This document shows, piece by piece, positions 54,409 to 63,347 of a stretch of 64,000 bases of DNA. The position numbers were made by a program, and so were the translations under genes. The notes under the pieces were generated by a model. That model made no database searches and was not told where the DNA came from. It was given only the letters and a program-made list of their open reading frames with translations. This DNA is from Echinicola sp. 20G. GTDB taxonomy: Bacteria; Bacteroidota; Bacteroidia; Cytophagales; Cyclobacteriaceae. The stretch is taken from the NCBI RefSeq assembly GCF_015533855.1, contig NZ_AP024154.1, positions 4,718,501 to 4,782,500 on the forward strand, read 5' to 3'. Positions within the stretch are counted from its first letter, which is position 1. The number at the start of each line of letters is the position of its first letter.

Positions 54409-56805
54409 TCAAAATTCAAAGTTATAGGAGACAGAGGGCAGGAAGGTAAACAGATAAGTCATTACCACACCAGGCCTGCGCGAGTATATCGGCTCACCTG
54501 ATGAAGAGCTATAGTTGATATCATTATTGAGAATATTAGTAAACTGGTACGAATAAGGGTTTTTTCTACCATACAAATTATAGATACTAAAGCTCCAGCT
54601 TCCCCGCCACTTCTTGCCCTTGTCTTTATTCTTTAAGATTACGGATGCATCCAAGCGATGGTAATCAGGGAAACGATCTTCATTTCTTTTGGAGCTATAC
54701 ACGGGAATTTCTTGACTATCCACAGAATAAGAACCCACAGGATAACTTACAGCTTGTCCTGTGGAATATACAAACGTAATATTTCCCGTCACTCGCTCAC
54801 TAAACTCTCGTTGAAAGACAAAGGAAACATCATGGGGTCTATCATAGCGAGGATTATAGGCTTCACCTTCACTGATCCCTGGGACCTGTCGAAACGTCCT
54901 GGAATAAGTGTAGCCTAACCAACCTGTTGTCTTTCCCAAGTTCTTTTTGATCATCATCTCCACGCCATATGACCAGCCCTTGCCACTTAAAACCTGCGAT
55001 TCAATATTGTCTGTAAACAGGATATCTGCCCCTTGCTTGACATCAATGATATGCTCATAATCCTTGTAATAAGTTTCAAGGCTAAGTTCCCAACTATCTT
55101 CTTTGAAAGTTTTGAACAGCCCTACAGAATATTGATCGCTTTTTACGGGTTGGATATACTCACTGGCCATTACCCAACGATCAATAGGCAGCCCGGCCGA
55201 ATTGTTTGCCGCCATTTGCAAATACTGGTAGTTCCTATTATAAGCTGCCTTGACAGCAGTATTTTCCTTAAGTTTAAATCGAACAGCAAGCCTAGGTTCC
55301 AAAGCTTGATAAGCTTTCATCTTTTCAAAACTACCAAAGTACAAGGTGTCAATAATTTCTTCTTCCCGATCACTTGGTTCATTTTCATAAATGTATTGTA
55401 CTCCCTTTCCAATCCTTTTGTACAAGCTTAACCTAATTCCACCTTCTATCTTTAGCTTGGAATTAACATCAATATCACCGGAAACAAAGAGATCATTTTG
55501 TAAAGCGTTTTCAGGATTGGTTGTGATTGGCTCCACTTTGCTTTCTGATGGAACAGTCATTTTCACAGGTGAAAAATGATAATACCGGGAATGCAATCCC
55601 ATTTCAAAAACAGCAACATCACTTGGATGCCAAGTCAATGAAGGCCGAAAACCCGATTCAGAAAGGATGTTTTTCCACAGAAAACCATTCGCATCGTCCT
55701 TGATGTCAATTGAATAAGCATATTGGGAATAATAACCATTTACATCCAAATACCATTGATCATTGATTGTTCGGCTCCAGTCACCTGAACTGATCCAGTT
55801 TTTCCACCCAAAGCCAAATAAACCTTCTACTTCTAAATAATCGCTTCCATAGTAGCTTGAGAAACTGAGCTTGTCCTTATCCGAAGGACGAAAAGTAAAC
55901 TTTCCTCCCAAATCATAAAAATATAAAGTATTGCTATTGATGTCTTCATTGCTTGACAGACCCAAAAATGCATCCACATAAGTTCTCCTTCCCGATACCA
56001 CAAAGGATGACTTTTCGGAAAACAAAGGCCCATCGAGAGTGATTTTTGAACTGATGTTTCCAATCCCCCCTTCACCATGAATCCTATCCCTTCTACCTTC
56101 CTTCATTTTGATATCCACCACAGAAGAGAGTCTTCCACCATAATTAGCAGGAATATTGCCTTTATAAAGATCAACACTCTCCAAGGCGTCTGGGTTAAAA
56201 ACTGAAAAAAAACCAAAAAAATGGGATGGGTTATAGACAGGGGCACCATCCAATTGAATCAAGTTCTGGTCCGAAGATCCTCCCCGCACAAACAAACCAG
56301 TAGTTCCTTCCCCTACTGTCTGTATCCCGGGAAGCAGCTGCAGGCTTCTTAGGACATCCACCTCTCCAAACAAAGAAGGGATATTTTTCAATGTGCTGAT
56401 TGGCAAAGTATTCCTTCCCAAGTCTGTACTTTCAGTAAGGGAAGCTTCTCTCCCTCCTTCTATCACAACCTCCTCTAAACCTTGCGCAACAGGCACTAAG
56501 CTGACCGTCCAAAATTGATCAAAAGTGGAAGAACTAATGCTTAGGATGCGTTTTTCATAGCCTACAAAGGAGACCACCAACTGACGAGGCAACTTGGCCG
56601 TTTTGATTTTAAACTCACCTTCAGTATTGCTTGTCACCCCTGAGTTTTGAGCACTCTGCCAATATATTGCCGCTCCCAAAAGTATTTCCTTGGTTTGGGC
56701 ATCGATCACATTTCCTTTAATTAAATAATTATTTTGACAAACCCCATTCGTTAAGCTAAGAAAGCTTAATGCGAGAAAAATCAGGCAACTTGACCGGTAC
56801 TTCAT
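54409..56805 (-). CDS. TonB-dependent receptor with carboxypeptidase-like front domain
   Basis: The 798-residue protein has a signal peptide (cleaved after GVCQ), a CarbopepD_reg-like domain (about 28-105) with NVIDAQTKEILLGAAIYWQS, a plug with LQLLPGIQTVGEGTTGLFVRG and LQLDGAPVYNPSHF-like text, and a barrel to the C-terminal aromatic strand LPSVSYNFEF. It takes up a ligand across the outer membrane using TonB. The DUF4249 lipoprotein gene starts 4 nt after the stop. The barrel is of the 800-residue class typical for DUF4249 partners, not of the SusC class of about 1000 residues. Confidence 0.92.
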   Translation of the reverse strand: MKYRSSCLIFLALSFLSLTNGVCQNNYLIKGNVIDAQTKEILLGAAIYWQSAQNSGVTSNTEGEFKIKTAKLPRQLVVSFVGYEKRILSISSSTFDQFWTVSLVPVAQGLEEVVIEGGREASLTESTDLGRNTLPISTLKNIPSLFGEVDVLRSLQLLPGIQTVGEGTTGLFVRGGSSDQNLIQLDGAPVYNPSHFFGFFSVFNPDALESVDLYKGNIPANYGGRLSSVVDIKMKEGRRDRIHGEGGIGNISSKITLDGPLFSEKSSFVVSGRRTYVDAFLGLSSNEDINSNTLYFYDLGGKFTFRPSDKDKLSFSSYYGSDYLEVEGLFGFGWKNWISSGDWSRTINDQWYLDVNGYYSQYAYSIDIKDDANGFLWKNILSESGFRPSLTWHPSDVAVFEMGLHSRYYHFSPVKMTVPSESKVEPITTNPENALQNDLFVSGDIDVNSKLKIEGGIRLSLYKRIGKGVQYIYENEPSDREEEIIDTLYFGSFEKMKAYQALEPRLAVRFKLKENTAVKAAYNRNYQYLQMAANNSAGLPIDRWVMASEYIQPVKSDQYSVGLFKTFKEDSWELSLETYYKDYEHIIDVKQGADILFTDNIESQVLSGKGWSYGVEMMIKKNLGKTTGWLGYTYSRTFRQVPGISEGEAYNPRYDRPHDVSFVFQREFSERVTGNITFVYSTGQAVSYPVGSYSVDSQEIPVYSSKRNEDRFPDYHRLDASVILKNKDKGKKWRGSWSFSIYNLYGRKNPYSYQFTNILNNDINYSSSSGEPIYSRRPGVVMTYLFTFLPSVSYNFEF

Positions 56806-57033
56806 CTAGAAAGTGTATTTACTTGATCTTGGGTAATTGTTCCTCTATAATAAATTATTTCTTCAAATATCTACGATAATATCAAATATAAAGATACCCT
56901 CGAGCCATCCATCTCCTTCTATACACCTATCTATTAACCATTTATAGATAATATTAAATTATCACCCTGTTTAGGTGCTCAATAATTTAATGACCATTCT
57001 TTCGTTTTGATATAAAATTCCTAATTTCAAGGC

Positions 57034-57999
57034 ATGATTTGGGCATATCCTGATGTTTCTTTACTACTGATTTTAGCCACCATCTTTGGTGTGCTTTACC
57101 TTATTTACCTTTATCGTTTTTGGCTTATCAACAAAAGGCTAAAGGTCAAAAAGCACCGTCTACTCATTAAGATGGGCTTGAGAATTGCTTATTTTCTCTT
57201 GTTTCTGGTGGCTTTGGCCGGTCCTTCCATTGGCAATGCTACCAAGGAGATCAAGCAGGAAGGCAAGGACCTGTTTATTGCCATTGACCTTTCCCAGTCC
57301 ATGAACGCTGCTGATATTGGACCTTCCAGGCTGCAAAGGGTAAAATATGAGCTTAAAAATCTTATCAAAAACTTCAGCACCGATCGCATTGGGCTGATTA
57401 TCTTCAGTTCTGAGGCATTTGTGCAATGCCCCCTAACCTTTGACCAGAATGTACTCCAACTCCACCTTGATGGATTGAATACTGGTCTTGTGCCCAATTA
57501 TGGAACGGACATAGCTGCACCATTGGCGCTGGCCTTGCAGAAATTCAGAACAGATGAAAACCAAGACCCCAAATCAAAATCAATAGTACTGATCAGTGAT
57601 GGAGAAAACTTTGGAGACAACCTCAATAGTGTACTCAACCAGTTAAATGAAGAGGGAATCAAAGTGTTTAGCTTAGGAGTAGGTACTGCGAATGGAAGCA
57701 CCATCCCTCGAGGTAATGGTGTCATTATGGATGAATCCACCAACAGCCCGGCCGTAACCAAACTGAGTACCAATACCCTTAAAAGGATCGCCAGTGACAC
57801 CAATGGGCAATACTTTGAGATCAGTGATGAAGTGCAGGAAATACCACAACTGATTACGGTAATCGAAAAGATGGAAGGTACCGTCACCGGTTCCAGAACA
57901 GTCGAAGCTTCTGCCAATAAATACTTCTTCTTTTTGTTAGCAGCTCTAGGTCTGGCGATTTTTGACATGATTCTTCCCTTACGAACTATTAGTATGTAA
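57034..57999 (+). CDS. VWA-domain membrane protein (BatB-like)
   Basis: The 321-residue protein has two membrane segments at the start (about 8-28 and 50-65), a von Willebrand A domain (about 75-290) with an intact MIDAS motif DLSQSM (Asp85, Ser87, Ser89), TDIAAPLAL and LISDGENFGDN, and a last membrane span near 297-315. This is the Bacteroides aerotolerance BatA/BatB design, with the VWA part facing the periplasm. The next two genes are TPR proteins of the BatC kind, so it heads a Bat operon. Confidence 0.92.
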   Translation: MIWAYPDVSLLLILATIFGVLYLIYLYRFWLINKRLKVKKHRLLIKMGLRIAYFLLFLVALAGPSIGNATKEIKQEGKDLFIAIDLSQSMNAADIGPSRLQRVKYELKNLIKNFSTDRIGLIIFSSEAFVQCPLTFDQNVLQLHLDGLNTGLVPNYGTDIAAPLALALQKFRTDENQDPKSKSIVLISDGENFGDNLNSVLNQLNEEGIKVFSLGVGTANGSTIPRGNGVIMDESTNSPAVTKLSTNTLKRIASDTNGQYFEISDEVQEIPQLITVIEKMEGTVTGSRTVEASANKYFFFLLAALGLAIFDMILPLRTISM

Positions 58000-58023
58000 T
58001 CCTTACCCACTCATTGAATTCTT

Positions 58024-58677
58024 ATGAATAAAATATTATTGGCTACATTACTTCTGATCCCCTCTTCCTGGACGCAAATCTCGGAAAAGAACAAAGCCAT
58101 AGATTCGGCAGAAGAAAAGTATGTCAAAGCTGAATATGAGGAATCCGTGAGGGAGCATCTGGCCTTGCTCAATGAACATGGTATCAATTCAGAAGAAGCC
58201 AACTTTGACCTTGCACTCAGCTATCAATTCAATGAGCAGGAAGAAGATGCACAACAAAAATATGTGGAATTGGTTGGTGCCACCAAGCACAATATAGCTT
58301 CATCTGCTTCCAATCAAAATGGCGTAATTTTGGGTAGAGGCGAAAAATACAAAGAAGCTTTAGAGGCATTTAAGACCGCTTTGATCAAGGATCCTACCAA
58401 TGATGTCGCTCGATACAATTATGAGTTATTGGCCAGATGGTTGGAGCAAAATGAAGACCAGCAGCAGGATCAAAAGGATAACCAAGATCAAGACAAACAG
58501 GAACCTTCCAATTATGCCAAGCGTATGAAAGCGGAGGCTGATAAGCTGGTAGAACAGTTCAAATTCAAAGAAGCACTGGATGTGATGAACAAAGCTTTGG
58601 AGATCGATGAAACTGTTTCTCATTATCAGGAGTTTATAAAGAACCTAGGAGATGTCAATGAGATCAATGAAAACTAA
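58024..58677 (+). CDS. TPR protein (BatC-like, first)
   Basis: The 217-residue protein has a short hydrophobic start and TPR-like helices (AIDSAEEKYVKAEYEESVREH; KYKEALEAFKTALIKDP; FKEALDVMNKALEIDE). Between them lies a Gln/Asp-rich segment (EDQQQDQKDNQDQDKQE). Such BatC-type proteins act as periplasmic scaffolds for the VWA proteins. The last 11 nt overlap the next gene if that starts at 58667. The Gln/Asp-rich insert is shared with the neighbour, pointing to duplication of one gene. Confidence 0.85.
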   Translation: MNKILLATLLLIPSSWTQISEKNKAIDSAEEKYVKAEYEESVREHLALLNEHGINSEEANFDLALSYQFNEQEEDAQQKYVELVGATKHNIASSASNQNGVILGRGEKYKEALEAFKTALIKDPTNDVARYNYELLARWLEQNEDQQQDQKDNQDQDKQEPSNYAKRMKAEADKLVEQFKFKEALDVMNKALEIDETVSHYQEFIKNLGDVNEINEN

Positions 58678-59314
58678 AATATGCTTGTTTTTTGCTGGAT
58701 GTCTGGCAAGTATCATCCTAAGCACTGACCCTGCTTATGCCCAGTCAGCTGCCACCTATTTCAATGAAGCAGCCAAACAATATGTCAACAGTGACTACAG
58801 TAAATTGGGACAAGTCCTTCAGGAAGGATTACAGAAATACCCTAATGATCCAAAGCTTAATGCACTTAAAGAAAAGTTAAAGGACGATCAGGAAAAGCAA
58901 AACCAACAGGATCAGCAGCAACAGGATCAGAACAAAGATCAAGACCAACAACAGCAAGGAGACCAGGATCAGCAGCAGGAAGATCAATCGCAACAAGAGA
59001 AGGAATCCAAAGATGGTGAGGGTGAAGAGCAAACCCAAGAGGATGGTGCTGAAGAATCCGATAAAATGGATGAAAAAAGAGGGGAAAAATCTGAACGGGA
59101 AGAACCTATGGATGAAAAGTCCACTCAAAAAAGCGATTTGACCGAAAGGGAAAAAGCCATGGAAGAGTTGCGCCAAAAACTGCAACAAATGAATATCTCA
59201 CCCGAGCAGGCCGAGCAAATCCTGGATGCCATGAACAACGCAGAGTTGCAGTACATCCAACAAACCAGAAAGAAACCTACCAAACGTCCGGATAAAAGTC
59301 TACCGGATTGGTAA
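58667..59314 (+). CDS. TPR protein with long Gln/Asp-rich region (BatC-like, second)
   Basis: The ATG at 58667 places a signal peptide (MKTKICLFFAGCLAS, cleaved after YAQ) at the start, 215 residues; ATGs at 58652 and 58658 are alternatives. One TPR (ATYFNEAAKQYVNSDYSKLGQ) is followed by about 80 residues of Gln/Asp/Glu-rich low-complexity text (QQQDQNKDQDQQQQGDQ) and a C-terminal helical part with EREKAMEELRQKLQQMN, ending in a basic RKKPTKRPDKS. The charged linker probably keeps it flexible in the periplasm. It follows BatB and the first TPR gene in one operon. Confidence 0.85.
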   Translation: MKTKICLFFAGCLASIILSTDPAYAQSAATYFNEAAKQYVNSDYSKLGQVLQEGLQKYPNDPKLNALKEKLKDDQEKQNQQDQQQQDQNKDQDQQQQGDQDQQQEDQSQQEKESKDGEGEEQTQEDGAEESDKMDEKRGEKSEREEPMDEKSTQKSDLTEREKAMEELRQKLQQMNISPEQAEQILDAMNNAELQYIQQTRKKPTKRPDKSLPDW

Positions 59315-59348
59315 GACCACTTTTTACAACCTTAACCCATAAACCCAA

Positions 59349-60530
59349 ATGAAAGAAGTCTATATCATTTCAGCTGTAAGGACTCCATTAGGAAGTTTTG
59401 GAGGAAAATTATCCAGCCTAACCGCTGTAGAACTCGGCTCCCATGCCATCAAAGGTGCCATGAAGAAAGCCCAACTATCTCCTGAATCAGTTGAAGAGGT
59501 CATCATGGGAAATGTCCTTTCTGCCAATTTGGGGCAAGCTCCTGCTCGACAGGCCTCATTGGGAGCAGGTATCAACTATAACGTCCCCTGTACTACCGTA
59601 AATAAAGTCTGTGCATCAGGCATGAAAGCGGTGATGTTTGCCGCCCAATCCATCATGACTGGGCAAAACGATGTTGTTGTCGCTGGAGGAATGGAAAGCA
59701 TGTCCAATGTGCCCTACTACATTCCCAAGGCAAGGTTTGGATATAAATTCGGAAATGGTGAATTCATAGATGGACTGGCTAAGGATGGCCTTCATGAGGT
59801 ATATTATAATTTCCCCATGGGCAACTGTGCTGACAATACCGCCAAACAAATGAAAATCAGCAGGGAAGCCCAAGACCAATATGCCATCCAATCTTATCAA
59901 AGGGCTGCTGAAGCATGGAAAAATGGTTATTTTAAAGAAGAAGTCATCCCAGTTGAGCTTAAGGGCAGAAAAGGGGAAAGTATCCTGATCGATGAGGATG
60001 AAGAATATAAAAATGTAATTTTTGAAAAGATCCCTAGCCTTCGTCCTGTTTTCGATAAAGAAGGAACAGTGACTGCCGCCAACGCATCTACCATGAATGA
60101 TGGCGCTGCTGCACTGGTGCTGATGAGCAAAGAAAAAGCTGAAGCACTAGGGTTAAAGCCTATTGCCAAAATCTTAGGCTTTGCAGATGCAGCGAGAGAT
60201 CCCATTTGGTTCACCACTGCCCCAGCACTGGCCATTCCCAAAGCCATCAAAAATGCCGGACTGAGCAGCAGTGACATTGACTTCTATGAAATCAACGAAG
60301 CTTTTTCTGCAGTTGCCTTGGCCAATCAGGAACAATTGAACCTGTCAAATGACCAACTCAATGTGTTTGGAGGTGCTGTTTCTTTAGGACATCCACTTGG
60401 GGCATCCGGAGCTAGAATTATAGCCACCTTGCATTCCGTTTTGGAGCAAAAGGGAGGTTCCATTGGAGTAGCAGGAATCTGCAATGGCGGTGGTGGAGCA
60501 TCCGCCATAGTGATTGAAAAAATGACTTAA
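59349..60530 (+). CDS. Acetyl-CoA C-acetyltransferase (thiolase)
   Basis: The 393-residue protein has the thiolase active sites: NKVCASGMKAV with Cys88, INEAFSAVALA with the base-providing residues, GHPLGASGARI (His) and CNGGGGASAIVIE with the second Cys. It makes or cleaves acetoacetyl-CoA in the cytosol, in the degradative/biosynthetic type II class. It follows the Bat genes by 34 nt; whether it belongs to that transcript is not clear. It is close in length to E. coli AtoB. Confidence 0.93.
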   Translation: MKEVYIISAVRTPLGSFGGKLSSLTAVELGSHAIKGAMKKAQLSPESVEEVIMGNVLSANLGQAPARQASLGAGINYNVPCTTVNKVCASGMKAVMFAAQSIMTGQNDVVVAGGMESMSNVPYYIPKARFGYKFGNGEFIDGLAKDGLHEVYYNFPMGNCADNTAKQMKISREAQDQYAIQSYQRAAEAWKNGYFKEEVIPVELKGRKGESILIDEDEEYKNVIFEKIPSLRPVFDKEGTVTAANASTMNDGAAALVLMSKEKAEALGLKPIAKILGFADAARDPIWFTTAPALAIPKAIKNAGLSSSDIDFYEINEAFSAVALANQEQLNLSNDQLNVFGGAVSLGHPLGASGARIIATLHSVLEQKGGSIGVAGICNGGGGASAIVIEKMT

Positions 60531-60544
60531 TTATCGGAATATTT

Positions 60545-61849
60545 ATGCATCTCAAGTTTATTTGTGTCCTTCTTTTGACCTTTACCAGTTTCCTGAGCGC
60601 CAAAGGCCAAGAAGAGGTAAAAACCTTTTATGATGAAGAAAACACACAAATAAAAGAAGTGTATCAAACGGTAAATGGTCTCATTGAAGGGCCTTACCGT
60701 TTTTTTTATGAAGATGGTTCTCTACAACTTTTGGGACAGTTAAGCCAGGGAAAGAAAGAAGGCCTCTTTGTGAGTTTTTACCCTAATTCCAAAGATACCC
60801 TCAAAATCATCCCCTACAATAATGACAAGAGGAATGGCATGGTCAAGTCTTTCGACCAAGAAGGAAAACTTATACAAAAAGCGCATTTTTCAGAAGACCT
60901 TATGCAAGGTGAGCTGATCACATTTTACCCTAGTGGCAATCCAAAAATCAAAGCCGATTTTCAAGATAATAAACCTCACGGAGAGAACATCCAGTACTAT
61001 GAAAATGGTCAAATTATGACCGTTTCCCATTATGATCATGGTGTCATGGATGGAGAACTAAAATCCTTTTATGAAGACGGTTCGGTCAAGACCCTTGAAA
61101 ATTATGACATGGGAGAATTGGATGGAACTGTAACATCCTATTTCCCCAATGGACAGATGGAAGAACAGTCCAACTATAAGGAAGGAATACAGAATGGCTC
61201 TTATGAGAGCTATTATGAAGATGGAAAAATCCATCAAAAGGGAGAATTCAAAAAAGGCAAACCAGAAGGCAACTTTAAGTCCTTTTACCCGAATGGCGCC
61301 ACCAAAGAAATCGCCTCTTATAAAAAAGGACTCCCAACTGGTAACGAAATTCTATATTATCCGTCTGGAAAGAAATCAGAATTGATCAGTTATGATGGTG
61401 AAGGTCAAACAGCCAGTCACGTGTTTTACCATGAAAATGGCCAAATCCTGAAAAAAATTTATTTTAGAAATGGTCTACCCAATGGAATGGTCACGGTTTA
61501 TGATGAAGCTGGTCACAAACAAGAAACCATTCCTTATAAGCAGGGAAAATGGGATGGTGTCTATCAGAGGTATCGGGAAGGAAGGCTAATTTTAGAGCGG
61601 TCTTTTAGGGCTGGGAAACAACATGGTGAAGAGAAAAGCTACTATGACAATGGCCAACTAAAGGAACTGACTAGCTTTGAGCTTGACTGGAAAAGCGGCC
61701 CTTATCAACAATACAATGAGCAAGGTCAATTACTGGTAACCGGAAACTTTTGGTACAACAAAAAATATAAGGAATGGAATTATTATGATGAGAAAGGAAC
61801 CTTGATCAAAACAGAAAACTTTAACAAAGAAGGCAAAATAATCAAATAA
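60545..61849 (+). CDS. Secreted MORN-variant repeat protein (YwqK type)
   Basis: The 434-residue protein has a signal peptide (cleaved after AKGQ) and about 17 units of 22-23 residues, each with a turn of the type FYPNGxxK and a following E/SYKxGxxxG, e.g. FKSFYPNGATKEIASYKKG. This is the MORN-variant repeat (PF07661) of the group labelled toxin-antitoxin YwqK antitoxin. The repeats form a long beta-rod. The label antitoxin is unlikely for an exported protein with no partner, so a structural or binding role at the surface is more likely. It begins 14 nt after the thiolase gene. Confidence 0.85.
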   Translation: MHLKFICVLLLTFTSFLSAKGQEEVKTFYDEENTQIKEVYQTVNGLIEGPYRFFYEDGSLQLLGQLSQGKKEGLFVSFYPNSKDTLKIIPYNNDKRNGMVKSFDQEGKLIQKAHFSEDLMQGELITFYPSGNPKIKADFQDNKPHGENIQYYENGQIMTVSHYDHGVMDGELKSFYEDGSVKTLENYDMGELDGTVTSYFPNGQMEEQSNYKEGIQNGSYESYYEDGKIHQKGEFKKGKPEGNFKSFYPNGATKEIASYKKGLPTGNEILYYPSGKKSELISYDGEGQTASHVFYHENGQILKKIYFRNGLPNGMVTVYDEAGHKQETIPYKQGKWDGVYQRYREGRLILERSFRAGKQHGEEKSYYDNGQLKELTSFELDWKSGPYQQYNEQGQLLVTGNFWYNKKYKEWNYYDEKGTLIKTENFNKEGKIIK

Positions 61850-61886
61850 TTTTATCCATTTAAAAGGTTAAAATCAGCCTAAACCC

Positions 61887-61894
61887 TATTTTTG
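61887..61894 (+). promoter_or_regulatory. Possible -7 box upstream of purC
   Basis: TATTTTTG fits the Bacteroidota -7 consensus TAnnTTTG and lies 80 nt before the purC ATG. The -33 position shows GTTA rather than TTG, so this is tentative. Confidence 0.3.
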
Positions 61895-61974
61895 TTATTT
61901 AAAATTCAATTATCAAAAAAATAGGACAGTGAAGCAAATTGGCTTACTGCCAACCTTGATTTAAAAGCATCATC

Positions 61975-62910
61975 ATGAATACAGCTATAAAAGAGACCAA
62001 TTTTGAATTCTCCAACCAAACAGGCTTTTACAAAGGAAAAGTAAGGGATGTTTATATGTTTGAGGATAAAATTGCTGTTGTTGCCTCAGATAGGATTTCT
62101 GCTTTTGATGTGGTTTTACCGCTTCCCATTCCTTTCAAAGGCCAGGTTTTGAACCAAATTGCAGCCAAGTTCCTAAAGGCCACTGCCGATATTGTTCCTA
62201 ATTGGGTGACATCCACACCTGATCCCAATGTGACTATCGGTAAAAAGTGCGAACCTTTTAAAGTGGAAATGGTTATCAGAGGGTACTTGGCCGGACATGC
62301 TTGGAGAGAATACAGGGATGGAAAGAGAAGTATCTGTGGGGTAAGCCTTCCAGAAGGACTCAAGGAAAATGACAAGCTGCCAGTTCCTATCATCACTCCT
62401 ACTACCAAGGCAGATGAAGGGCATGATGAAGATATCAGCCGTGAGGATATCCTAGCAAAGGGAATTGTCAGTGCTGAAGATTATGCGGTGCTGGAAAAAT
62501 ATACCAGGGCTTTGTTTCAAAGAGGTACTGAAATCGCTGCTGAAATGGGATTGATCTTGGTGGACACCAAATACGAATTTGGGAAATACCAAGGTAAAAT
62601 CTACCTGATCGATGAAGTGCACACACCTGATTCTTCAAGGTACTTCTATGCGGACGGTTATGAGGCCAACCAAGAAGCCAATCAAGCACAAAAACAACTC
62701 TCCAAAGAATTTGTGAGACAGTGGCTGATTGCCAATAATTTCCAAGGAAAGGAAGGGCAGTCAGTGCCCAATATGCCAAATAAAATTGTAAATGATATTT
62801 CGGAACGTTATATTGAGTTGTACGAAAAAATTACCGGTGAAGCGTTCATCAAAGCGGACAATACCAATATGATGGACAGAATCAAGAAATCCATTGAAGA
62901 GAACATTTAG
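61975..62910 (+). CDS. purC: SAICAR synthetase
   Basis: The 311-residue enzyme joins aspartate to CAIR using ATP in purine synthesis (cytosol). The signatures are [14 protein letters not shown] at the start, [36 protein letters not shown], and [15 protein letters not shown]. It belongs to the longer class of SAICAR synthetase (about 300 residues, as in yeast) rather than the 237-residue E. coli type. Followed by a STAS gene and rnz, the usual order in this group of bacteria as far as I know. Confidence 0.95.
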   Translation: MNTAIKETNFEFSNQTGFYKGKVRDVYMFEDKIAVVASDRISAFDVVLPLPIPFKGQVLNQIAAKFLKATADIVPNWVTSTPDPNVTIGKKCEPFKVEMVIRGYLAGHAWREYRDGKRSICGVSLPEGLKENDKLPVPIITPTTKADEGHDEDISREDILAKGIVSAEDYAVLEKYTRALFQRGTEIAAEMGLILVDTKYEFGKYQGKIYLIDEVHTPDSSRYFYADGYEANQEANQAQKQLSKEFVRQWLIANNFQGKEGQSVPNMPNKIVNDISERYIELYEKITGEAFIKADNTNMMDRIKKSIEENI

Positions 62911-62967
62911 TTCTTCACCATTAAATAAAAGCAGGTCAATAAAATGGCCAAAATCAAACCCTAAATC

Positions 62968-63345
62968 ATGAAGTACGCAGTAGATAAGAAAGAGCAATAC
63001 GTCATCTTTACACTTCAGGAAGAAAAGTTGGATTCCCCACTTTCTCCTGTGTTGAAATCAGAACTTCTCACTGTCCATGCAGAAGGTTATCACAACCTTA
63101 TCCTGGATATGAGCCAAGTAAAATATGCTGACTCCAGTGGCTTAAGTGCTTTGTTGGTTGGTCACAGGGCATTTAGTGAAGATGGAGGTATTTTCATCAT
63201 TTCATCCCCTCAAGAGCATGTGACCAAGCTGATCAAAATTTCTATGTTGGACAAAGTATTGAATATTGCTGAGTCACAGGAAGAAGCTGCCGATGCGATA
63301 TTTATCCACGAAATTGATGGAAGCAAGGAGGAAGAAGAGAACTAA
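62968..63345 (+). CDS. STAS-domain anti-anti-sigma-like protein
   Basis: The 125-residue protein is a single STAS domain with LILDMSQVKYADSSGLSALL; one of Ser56/Ser57 is the likely phosphorylation site of SpoIIAA/RsbV-type proteins. It ends in an acidic tail (EIDGSKEEEEN). Such proteins bind an anti-sigma kinase and free a sigma factor, but no kinase gene is adjacent. The stop is 2 nt before the TTG of rnz, so the two are coupled. Confidence 0.9.
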   Translation: MKYAVDKKEQYVIFTLQEEKLDSPLSPVLKSELLTVHAEGYHNLILDMSQVKYADSSGLSALLVGHRAFSEDGGIFIISSPQEHVTKLIKISMLDKVLNIAESQEEAADAIFIHEIDGSKEEEEN

Positions 63346-63347
63346 AT

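Noticed and set aside
57498..58010. 170-residue minus-strand frame over the VWA gene
   Set aside because: Serine/leucine-rich shadow of the VWA coding frame.
58877..59188. 103-residue very hydrophobic minus-strand frame
   Set aside because: It is the antisense of the Gln/Asp/Glu-rich coding region; CAG/GAT-type codons read backwards as Leu/Ile/Phe, which mimics a membrane protein.
60600..61840. Tandem DNA repeat or CRISPR
   Set aside because: The periodicity is of protein units of 22-23 residues with variable DNA, within one open frame; no conserved DNA repeats with spacers.
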